Shown: positions 23,242 to 30,398 of the stretch, one piece after another
How positions within the stretch are numbered: the stretch's first letter is position 1
Layout of the letters: each line of letters opens with the position of its first letter
Origin: Candidatus Cybelea palsarum
GTDB taxonomy: Bacteria; Vulcanimicrobiota; Vulcanimicrobiia; Vulcanimicrobiales; Vulcanimicrobiaceae
NCBI GenBank assembly: GCA_003166915.1
Contig: PMUK01000083.1
Coordinates: forward strand, 1-35,595
Direction: 5' to 3'
DNA: 35,595 nt
Position numbers and translations under genes: made by a program
Notes under the pieces: model-generated
Seen by the model: the letters and a program-made list of their open reading frames with translations, nothing else
Told to the model about the DNA's origin: nothing
The model's database searches: none

Positions 23242-24003
23242 TTGGCGATCGCATTCGCCGCTTCGATCGCCGTCCACGAAATCGCAGCGGGGGCGATTCC
23301 CCGCAATCCAGCGACGGCGCCTCCGGAACGCGAGGTCGTAACACGCGTACAAGTCCTGCGCGTCGTCAGGCGGCCCGTCGTCATACCGACGCAGCAGCCG
23401 GTAGCGATGCCGCCCCCGGTCTCAACGCCGCTCCCGAAACGCGTTCGTAAGATTGCGAATGCGGTCGAAGGTCGAACGGGTTCGCGACACGATCCGGCGG
23501 TGCCGCCTCGCCCGGCGGCACCTAAAGGCTACGGGTCTAAACCCGTGTGGGATGTAGGTGCCGCCCGCGGCACCGGACAGCTCGCCGCCGCGCAAACAGG
23601 CACCGCTCTCGGTTCAGGTAGCGGCACGGGCACACAAGGAAGCGGCAGCGGCCCCGCGACCGGCTCAGAACCGTGCGGCTTCGTCGAATTTTCCGACCCG
23701 CACGGGAGCGCATTCGACCCTCGCACGCGCGGATTCTACGTCGACATCAGGATGCGGGTGCACTTCGCCGACGGCACGTCACAATCGCTCGTTCTCGACT
23801 ATCCGTGGTACTACGCGAGCGAGAGCGCCAATCCGTGGTCGGAGGAAAACCTGCGCGATCCCAACTTCCCGACCCGTTTCCAACCCCCGCCCCAAAGCAA
23901 ACTCGAAAACGAGCCGCAGTCAGTGCGATACGTGATCGACCACAGCACGGCCGAGGGTCTAACGCTCCTGCGGAATTGTCCTAGCCCGGCTCCATCGAGC
24001 TAA
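23242..24003 (+). CDS. TonB-like Pro/Gly-rich membrane-anchored protein
   Basis: About 253 residues. An N-terminal hydrophobic helix (L-A-I-A-F-A-A-S-I-A-V-H-E-I-A-A-G-A-I) is followed by a Pro/Val/Arg-rich region, a Gly/Ser/Thr-rich region and a globular C-terminal domain of about 100 residues with F-D-P-R-T-R-G-F-Y-V-D-I-R-M-R-V-H-F-A-D-G-T-S and R-Y-V-I-D-H-S-T-A-E-G-L. The layout is that of TonB-like periplasm-spanning proteins; the C-terminal domain is not a TonB domain I recognise. The frame is open across the preceding gene and terminator, where a start is improbable. TTG 23242 is the first usual start codon after the terminator and has a weak ribosome binding site, so the N-terminus is uncertain. 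It is convergent with the phosphatase. Confidence 0.7.
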   Translation: MAIAFAASIAVHEIAAGAIPRNPATAPPEREVVTRVQVLRVVRRPVVIPTQQPVAMPPPVSTPLPKRVRKIANAVEGRTGSRHDPAVPPRPAAPKGYGSKPVWDVGAARGTGQLAAAQTGTALGSGSGTGTQGSGSGPATGSEPCGFVEFSDPHGSAFDPRTRGFYVDIRMRVHFADGTSQSLVLDYPWYYASESANPWSEENLRDPNFPTRFQPPPQSKLENEPQSVRYVIDHSTAEGLTLLRNCPSPAPSS

Positions 24004-25257
24004 CTACCACGGCGCAACAAAGCGAGGGTCGACGGCAGCAGTGACGATCTTACGAAAGGTTGCAAACGGACAGTCGAGCCTAGGGCAGCCGGGAACGTAG
24101 ACCGGCACCCGAAGCGGGTTTTCGCCGTGACCCGCGCGCATCGCGTCGAGTGACTGTGCGGCAAAGAACGTACGCACGAAGGGCTGCATTCCCGCGCGCG
24201 GCGCCGCGTGCAACTCGAAGATCAGCGCGCTTCCCGGCGGCGTGTCGTTGAACTGATCGCCGTCGATCAGCCACGAGAGTCCGAGCAATCCCGAAAACTC
24301 GGCGAGCTGCGTGTCGTGACCCGCTAAAAAGACGAAACGGCTTCGCGGCGGCACTCGCGTTCCGGGGACTGCTTTGCCAGTGGCGCCCTCTTCGAGCGTC
24401 TGCAGAATGTGCATCATAATGTTCGACGAATGGGCGCGCGCCGAGTAACGATTGCGATGTTCTAAGTCCTTGCCGAGAACGTGAAGCGCAAGCAACTCGA
24501 GAAGACGAGAGCGATCGACTCGTCCCCATCCAACGTCCGCGTTGCCGTTCGTGTACTCCAACAGCATGTTTTCGGCAACGTCGCCCGCCATGTCGAGGCC
24601 GCCCGAGAGGCCGGCAAGGCCGCCGTCACCATCGTTGGCGACCGTCGTCGGCACTTGCGAGATCTGCTTGCACGTTGCTGGCGATTGGCATCCCAGAACG
24701 GACTCCATCGTCGCAAACGCCCCGCCGTACGCCACGGTTAGCGCGTTGAGATTGCCCCCGACGGCGCCGAGAACGGACGCCATCGACTCCGTCTTGTTGA
24801 CCACGCCGGTACCCGGCAGCGGATCGAAGAGCGTGTCCGGGTCGGTGGGCGCGTGCCCGACCGCGATATTGCACCCGGGTGCCAGGCCCGCGAGTACCGC
24901 ATCGCCGGTTGCGCGGGTGCGCTGGTCGACGTCGGCCCAGACAAAGACCGAGCCGGCCGGCGGGCAGCCGCGTTCCGCGATGCCAAGTGACCCACCGTAC
25001 GACCTGCGATAGTATGCGCCGAACTGTTGCATGAGCAGCGCTCCTCGCTCGTTCAAATTCCCTGGCTTACCGGACCACGTAGGCCACGGTTGGGCGGCAT
25101 AGGCCTGCAGTTCGGCAGGATGCGTCGGTGAGCGCACACCATGGCGACTGAGAACGATGACCATGCGCAGCTGCGATGGCGGAGGAGCCGCTGCCGCCAC
25201 GGACCCAGTCCAAAGGGCTGCGACGAAAAGGATCGCGATAAATCTGATAGAGCGCAC
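24004..25257 (-). CDS. Histidine acid phosphatase (phytase/Agp type)
   Basis: A 417-residue secreted phosphatase of histidine phosphatase clade 2, which removes phosphate from sugar phosphates or phytate in the periplasm. A signal peptide (I-R-F-I-A-I-L-F-V-A-A-L-W-T-G-S-V-A-A-A-A) precedes the catalytic motif S-R38-H39-G-V-R-S-P; His39 is the phospho-acceptor. The C-terminal catalytic pair is A-G-H-D-T-Q. Cysteine pairs (G-C-P-P, G-C-Q-S-P-A-T-C, G-C-P-R-L-D-C) suggest disulfides. Its stop touches that of the convergent TonB-like gene. 94 bases separate it from the gene at 25352, so it may have its own promoter. Substrate preference is not evident. Confidence 0.92.
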   Translation of the reverse strand: MRSIRFIAILFVAALWTGSVAAAAPPPSQLRMVIVLSRHGVRSPTHPAELQAYAAQPWPTWSGKPGNLNERGALLMQQFGAYYRRSYGGSLGIAERGCPPAGSVFVWADVDQRTRATGDAVLAGLAPGCNIAVGHAPTDPDTLFDPLPGTGVVNKTESMASVLGAVGGNLNALTVAYGGAFATMESVLGCQSPATCKQISQVPTTVANDGDGGLAGLSGGLDMAGDVAENMLLEYTNGNADVGWGRVDRSRLLELLALHVLGKDLEHRNRYSARAHSSNIMMHILQTLEEGATGKAVPGTRVPPRSRFVFLAGHDTQLAEFSGLLGLSWLIDGDQFNDTPPGSALIFELHAAPRAGMQPFVRTFFAAQSLDAMRAGHGENPLRVPVYVPGCPRLDCPFATFRKIVTAAVDPRFVAPW

Positions 25258-25351
25258 GGAGAGCCTTTCGAAAAAGCGGAGAGCTTTCTCGATTGTAGCT
25301 CAGCTAGATGACATGAAGATGAAGCGGCGCCCGTCTCGGCCCGCGACCGGA

Positions 25352-26236
25352 TCAGACCTTGAGTTCGACCTTCTCCAGAGCGCCTTTGGTCGGCACGACG
25401 TGATGGTCGAGGCGCAGCTCCGACGGATCCATACCGAAGGCCAACCCGAGCAGTTGCGGCAGATGAAAGATCGGAACGCCGATGTCTTTCTTCAGGACGC
25501 GCGCGGCATCGGGCTGCTGGCCGTCCAGGTTGAGGTGGCAGAGCGGGCACGGCGTAACGAGAAGATCCGCGCCCTTCTCCTTCGCCTCGACGATGTGATT
25601 GCCGCCCATCGCCAGCGCCTTCTCTCGATTGAACGTCAGCATCGGAAAGCCGCAACATTTCGTTGCGCCGCGATATTCGACCGGTTCGGCGCCGAGCAAC
25701 GCAATGAGCCGCTCGAGATAGGTTTTGCGCTCGGGGCGCTCCTTCAAACCAAGTGACTCTTCCGGCCGCAGAATGTAGCAGCCATAAAACGGCGCAATCT
25801 TTAGCCCGGTAAGTTTGCGCTTGATCGCGGCGGTTACGCGGTCGATGCCGATGTCTTCAAAGAGCATCCAGAGCAGGTGCTTGACCTTCGTGGTGCCGCC
25901 GTATTGAAAGCCTTGATCGGCGAGGGTCGCATTCGCGCGATCCATCCGTTCCTTGTCTTGCTTGAGGTGATAGTTATGATTCGACAGGACGCCTTGACAA
26001 GTGCTGCAAATCGTCATGAGATCGGCGCCTTCGGACTCCGCCATTGCGAGCGTCAAACCGTTGAGCGCGTCGCCAAGCTGCGGGTTTTGCTCGCTCAAGA
26101 CGCCGGCGCCGGTGCACGGTGCCTCCGTTAGCTCTTTGAGCTCGAGGCCGAGCGGCTCGGCAATCGCCTTCGCCGAAACGTAGAGTTCCGGGCAAGCGCC
26201 TTTCGAGACGCAGCCGGGATAGAACGCAACCTTCAC
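25352..26236 (-). CDS. HdrB/SdhE-like cysteine-rich subunit of succinate dehydrogenase
   Basis: A 294-residue protein of the CCG-domain family, homologous to heterodisulfide reductase subunit B and to the SdhE subunit of class-E succinate:quinone reductases. It has two Cys-rich halves: C9, C15, C41, C77-S-T-C80, and then G-C-Y-I, T-K-C-C-G-F-P and T-P-C-P-L-C-H-L. The first half has C-T-G where CCG is usual. In class E enzymes this subunit replaces the haem-containing SdhC/SdhD and links to the membrane; no such membrane gene is in the window. It starts with GTG at 26236 overlapping the sdhB stop, so it is the third gene of the operon. Confidence 0.88.
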   Translation of the reverse strand: MKVAFYPGCVSKGACPELYVSAKAIAEPLGLELKELTEAPCTGAGVLSEQNPQLGDALNGLTLAMAESEGADLMTICSTCQGVLSNHNYHLKQDKERMDRANATLADQGFQYGGTTKVKHLLWMLFEDIGIDRVTAAIKRKLTGLKIAPFYGCYILRPEESLGLKERPERKTYLERLIALLGAEPVEYRGATKCCGFPMLTFNREKALAMGGNHIVEAKEKGADLLVTPCPLCHLNLDGQQPDAARVLKKDIGVPIFHLPQLLGLAFGMDPSELRLDHHVVPTKGALEKVELKV

Positions 26237-27243
26237 TTAAACCGTCCTCCGACGCGTTCGAAAATGGTCTTGATGCGATTGACTCCGGGTATTTTTTTGT
26301 GAATTAGGGGCGGAAGCTTACCGGCGCGTATCAAATTGAACGCGCTCGGCAGCGTCTTGATTTGTTCGACGATGTTGAAGAATCCGACCGACTTGGGCAT
26401 CAGCGTCAGTTCGTTGAGGCGCCCGCTCTCTCGGACCGATTCGGCAAAAGCGTCGGCGTGGCGCGTGCCGGCGTTGTTTGTGAAACCGGCATCGACCGCC
26501 ATCTTTCGCAGCTTCAGAATCTGATCGAGCGGTGCGACGCCCTTGGGGCATTGAGTCACGCATTCGTAGCAATGCGTGCAGTCCCATATGCCGCCGGGTT
26601 TGCTGTACTCCGCAAGCCGCTCCTTCGTCTCGGCATCGCGCGGATCGCCGGCATACCGATAGGCCTGTGCGAGCGCTTGAGGACCCAAGAAATCCGGGTT
26701 GACGGCGAACGACTCGCAATCCATCAAACAGGCGCCGCAACTGATGCAGCTTACTTCCTGAATCAGCTCTTCCATCGACGCGTTGGAGACGCGATACTCT
26801 TCGTTCGGCGGGGGCACGGGCTGCTTGTTCTGCAACCACGGCTTGACCGCCAGATGCTTGTCCCAGAACGGCTTCATATCGCAGACCAAATCGCGAATGA
26901 TCGGCATAGACGGCGGCGACTCGACGCGCGTCTTTCCGTCTTTGGTGAAGGCCGACAGTTTGCTCTTGCAGGCGAGGTGGGAGTGCCCGTTGATCCACAT
27001 CGCGCAAGAGCCGCAGATCGCGCTGCGGCACGCGCACCGAACGGCTAACGACTGATCCTGATACTCTCGAATCGCGATGAGCGCGTCCAGCACGACCGCG
27101 TGCTCCGGAAGATCGACGGTGTAGGTTTGGTAGCGGCGAGCCGGCGAGCGATCCCACGGCGCCGGAAACGGCGTACCCGGTACCGCGCTCTCGGCGTACG
27201 TGCCCTCGGGGCTGTATCGCCCGACTTCGATCGTAAACTGCAT
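26233..27243 (-). CDS. sdhB: Succinate dehydrogenase iron-sulfur subunit SdhB
   Basis: A 336-residue iron-sulfur protein that carries electrons from the flavin of SdhA. The [2Fe-2S] cysteines are Cys72, Cys77, Cys80 and Cys92. Two further clusters use C166-I-S-C-G-A-C172-L-M-D-C176 and C222-T-H-C-Y-E-C228-V-T-Q-C232-P. It is about 90 residues longer than the usual 240-260, with a C-terminal extension of the HdrC type that suits an HdrB-like partner. The ATG at 27243 is chosen because it overlaps the sdhA stop (TGATG), although the frame is open to 27348. The order sdhA-sdhB-hdrB-like is that of class E or non-classical SQR operons. Confidence 0.94.
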   Translation of the reverse strand: MQFTIEVGRYSPEGTYAESAVPGTPFPAPWDRSPARRYQTYTVDLPEHAVVLDALIAIREYQDQSLAVRCACRSAICGSCAMWINGHSHLACKSKLSAFTKDGKTRVESPPSMPIIRDLVCDMKPFWDKHLAVKPWLQNKQPVPPPNEEYRVSNASMEELIQEVSCISCGACLMDCESFAVNPDFLGPQALAQAYRYAGDPRDAETKERLAEYSKPGGIWDCTHCYECVTQCPKGVAPLDQILKLRKMAVDAGFTNNAGTRHADAFAESVRESGRLNELTLMPKSVGFFNIVEQIKTLPSAFNLIRAGKLPPLIHKKIPGVNRIKTIFERVGGRFK

Positions 27244-28922
27244 CAGTAGGTTCGCACCTCGGGCTTCCATCGAGTGATCGTGACGGGAAGGTAGGAAAGC
27301 TCGGGCTCTTCTTCTCCCCGGCAGGTTAAGAGGATGTGCTTGAGCCACTCCACATCGTTACGCTCTGGGAAATCGGTACGCGTATGCGCGCCGCGGCTCT
27401 CGGTGCGCACGATCGCGCTCCGGATGATCGTCTCGCCGCAGTCGAGCAAATAGCCCAGCTCGAGTGAGAACGTCAAGGCTTGATTGAACACGCGGCCTTT
27501 GTCGCCGACCGCGATTGTTTGATAGCGTTTCTTGAAGCCTTGCAGCTTATCGAGAGCCTCCTGCAGACCGGCTTCGTCGCGGTAGAGCCCGACCAGCTTG
27601 TCCATCATCGTCGCGAGCTCGAGGCGCAGCCCCGCGTTCGTTTCGCCCGTGTACGGACGGCTAAGCAGCTCGCGCAAGCGTTCTTGCTCGCTTCGCAGGA
27701 GGACTTCGCCGCCGCTGCTTGCCGGCGTATTTTTTCCATACTCGGCCGCGACCTTACCCGAACGGCGACCGAAGACGATCGTGTCGAGCAGCGAGTTGGC
27801 ACCCAGACGGTTTCCGCCGTGAACGCTCACGCAGGCGACTTCGCCTGCGGCGTACAGGCCGGGCACGGCCGTCGCGCCGTCGACGTCGGTCTTGATCCCG
27901 CCCATCTGATAATGCATACCCGGGCGAACGGGAACCGGATCTTTGATCATATCGATGCTGAGATAGTCGAGCGCCATCTCGTGAATCTGTGGGAGTTTGC
28001 GCAGGATCACGTCGGGGCCGAGATGGCGCAAATCGAGCAAGACGTTTCCGTCGATGCCGCGGCCTTCGGCGATCTCCGTGGCTTCGGCGCGCGACGTGAC
28101 GTCGCGGGCGGCAAGCTCCATTTTGTTGGGCGCGTAGCGCTTCATGAAGCGCTCGCCCAGCGAGTTGAGTAAATAGGCGCCCTCGCCACGCGCAGCTTCG
28201 GTCATCAAGAAACCGCTGCCGGCCAGCGTCGTCGGATGGTACTGCACCATCTCCATATCCATCAGCGGCGCGCCCGCGCGATACGCCAGCGCATATCCGT
28301 CGCCGGTGCAGATTAGTGCGTTCGTGCTCGGCTCGTAGAGCCGGCCGAGGCCACCGGCGCCCACGATCACGGCTTTGGAGCGCAACAGGTGCAGTTCGCC
28401 GGTAACCATCTCGAGCGCGACGAGCCCGCGACACGCGCCGTCTTCCATGTGCAGCGCGGTCGCGTACCATTCTTCGTAAACCTTGACGCCGGCTTTGAGA
28501 ATCTGATCGTAGAGCGTCACCAGCAGCGCTTGCCCGGTGATGTCGCCGACGAAGTAGGTGCGCGCCTGCGAAGCGCCGCCAAAGGCTCGCGTTCCGAGCT
28601 TGCCGTCGGGCCCCCGATAAAAAACGACGCCCATGTGCTCGAACTCGATGATGTCGCGCGGCGCTTCCTGACACATCACCTCGACGGCATCCTGGTCGGC
28701 AAGATAATCGCTACCTTTGACCGTGTCGAAGGCGTGCGACTCCCAACTATCCGTCTCGCCAATCGCCGCGTTGATGCCCCCCTGCGCAGCGCTCGAATGG
28801 CTGCGAATCGGATGAACTTTCGTGACGATTGCCGCGTCGGCACCAGCGCGTGCCGCTTCCAGCGCGGCACGCATGCCGGCCAACCCCGCGCCCAAGACTA
28901 CGACGTCGTGATCGATGATCAC
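27243..28922 (-). CDS. sdhA: Succinate dehydrogenase flavoprotein subunit SdhA
   Basis: A 559-residue flavoprotein that oxidises succinate to fumarate (or runs in reverse). The FAD-binding start V-V-V-L-G-A-G-L-A-G-M-R-A-A-L-E and the H-S-S-A-A-Q-G-G-I-N-A-A flavin-attachment block are intact. H-Y-Q-M-G-G-I and V-H-G-G-N-R-L-G-A-N-S-L-L-D-T-I-V-F-G-R, further active-site segments, are also present. It begins with GTG at 28922 without a strong Shine-Dalgarno sequence and heads sdhA-sdhB-hdrB-like. A 190-base gap separates it from the divergent clostripain homologue and must hold its promoter. Confidence 0.96.
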   Translation of the reverse strand: MIIDHDVVVLGAGLAGMRAALEAARAGADAAIVTKVHPIRSHSSAAQGGINAAIGETDSWESHAFDTVKGSDYLADQDAVEVMCQEAPRDIIEFEHMGVVFYRGPDGKLGTRAFGGASQARTYFVGDITGQALLVTLYDQILKAGVKVYEEWYATALHMEDGACRGLVALEMVTGELHLLRSKAVIVGAGGLGRLYEPSTNALICTGDGYALAYRAGAPLMDMEMVQYHPTTLAGSGFLMTEAARGEGAYLLNSLGERFMKRYAPNKMELAARDVTSRAEATEIAEGRGIDGNVLLDLRHLGPDVILRKLPQIHEMALDYLSIDMIKDPVPVRPGMHYQMGGIKTDVDGATAVPGLYAAGEVACVSVHGGNRLGANSLLDTIVFGRRSGKVAAEYGKNTPASSGGEVLLRSEQERLRELLSRPYTGETNAGLRLELATMMDKLVGLYRDEAGLQEALDKLQGFKKRYQTIAVGDKGRVFNQALTFSLELGYLLDCGETIIRSAIVRTESRGAHTRTDFPERNDVEWLKHILLTCRGEEEPELSYLPVTITRWKPEVRTY

Positions 28923-29112
28923 CAGCCGGTAGTTTTCCGAAAAGAGTCGGCGCCATTCCGAACGCCTGTTCGATAAATTAGGTCACGCATTTTGGCTACG
29001 CAATCAAGGATAGGGCTCCGCTGGCGGCGCCGATATGCGTTTCGTAGCCGCACTAGCCGCCGGTAGCAGTCGTCGCAGTAAGCTTCCCGACTTACCATTT
29101 CAGGAGGCCCTC

Positions 29113-30360
29113 ATGCTACAGAACGTTACGATCACACCCGCGCGCCGCTCGCTCGAGTTCGGCATCTACCGCGACGGCGACAATAATCTCGACGCCATCC
29201 AGGAATCGACGCTCTCGCAGGCGTTGCAAACGAGCGCTCGCGACTCGCGCATCGAGTTTACGGTCGAAGACACGACGGCCCTTAGGCAGCCCTTCGACAG
29301 AGCTGCGGGTGATAAGGTCGGTCGATTGCACACCGACGAGTACACGATCTCCGACGGCGACGTCGGCAGCCTGCGCTCGCAGAAGGCTGCCGACATGAGC
29401 GACGAGGCGAACCTCGCGCGCTTCGTGGCCCGCACTCTCGACAACGCGCAGGCCAGCGGTGCGAAACAAACGTGGATCGATCTGGTCGATCACGGCGGTG
29501 GCGACGGTGGCGGATTGGAGACTGGCGACGGCAGCGTGATGTCGATGCCGGATATCGCCAAAGCAATCTCCGACGGTCTGGCGATGCACGCGGCCGCCCA
29601 CCCCGACGATGCCCGGCGCTCGATCGACGGCGTCGTGGCCAATCAATGCCTGATGGACACGATGGGCTTCGCCGACGCGCTCTCCAGGACCGGCGTGCGG
29701 TATCTCGCCGCTAGCCCGGAAACGATGCTGGGGCCGGGCGTTCCAAGCGGCGTCGCACACGCCATCGCGTCGCATGAGAACGATCCCAAGGCAATGGCCA
29801 CGAACGTCGTCAACGACGTCATGCGTACCAAATACGACGCCGGCGATTTCGGCGGGTTCGGGCCGGCGGCAGCGTTCGACGTGCTCGATCTCGACCCGGC
29901 AAAGATGCGACCGGCCGAATCGAGCATCAAGCGTCTCAACGACGACGTCGGCGCGGAGGCCGGCGCGAATGGCGTGCGCGGCATCGTACGTGAGGACGCC
30001 AACGCGATCCAAGGAATGGTACGCTTTCCGGGCGCCTCGAAGGACATGCCGTGGCGGGCCGATCGTCCGGCGATCGCGTTCTACGACACGCTTGCCGGCG
30101 ACGGCCGTTTGGACGCGCGGCTTCGCAACGACGCAGGTGCCGCCGCGCACGCCGTTGCGGATCTCGTCTTAGCGCACCGCGAAAGCGACGAGTTCGCGCC
30201 GTTCGGCGGCGCGGATTACTCCGACGCCGCGGGACCGACCATTCACCTTCCGACGACGCGTTACCAGATCGATCCCTGGGCATCTGCCGGCGTCGTTGAA
30301 ACGAAAAACGCTTTTTATAAGGACGTCGATAAAGCCTCGATGACGGGCGTCCTCGCGTAA
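29113..30360 (+). CDS. Clostripain-family (C11) cysteine peptidase, no signal peptide
   Basis: A 415-residue peptidase related to clostripain. The opening F-G-I-Y-R-D-G-D-N-N-L-D matches the family's Y-x-x-G-D-N-x-L segment. The catalytic His is D-H127-G-G-G and the catalytic Cys is A-N-Q-C179-L-M-D, where the usual context is D-A-C-L-M. The Asp two residues before Cys is thus Asn. ATG 29113 follows AGGAGG (29102-29107) by five bases; the frame opens at 29035 but that start has no good site. Unlike most family members it has no signal peptide or lipobox, so it would act in the cytoplasm or leave by another route. It is divergent from sdhA and convergent with the helicase. Confidence 0.83.
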   Translation: MLQNVTITPARRSLEFGIYRDGDNNLDAIQESTLSQALQTSARDSRIEFTVEDTTALRQPFDRAAGDKVGRLHTDEYTISDGDVGSLRSQKAADMSDEANLARFVARTLDNAQASGAKQTWIDLVDHGGGDGGGLETGDGSVMSMPDIAKAISDGLAMHAAAHPDDARRSIDGVVANQCLMDTMGFADALSRTGVRYLAASPETMLGPGVPSGVAHAIASHENDPKAMATNVVNDVMRTKYDAGDFGGFGPAAAFDVLDLDPAKMRPAESSIKRLNDDVGAEAGANGVRGIVREDANAIQGMVRFPGASKDMPWRADRPAIAFYDTLAGDGRLDARLRNDAGAAAHAVADLVLAHRESDEFAPFGGADYSDAAGPTIHLPTTRYQIDPWASAGVVETKNAFYKDVDKASMTGVLA

Positions 30361-30398
30361 GTTACCCCTGATTGTCATGTTAGCCCAACTCGGGTTCT

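Noticed and set aside
30380-30398. CCCAACTCGGG hairpin between the peptidase and helicase genes
   Set aside because: The three-pair stem is too weak to call a terminator.
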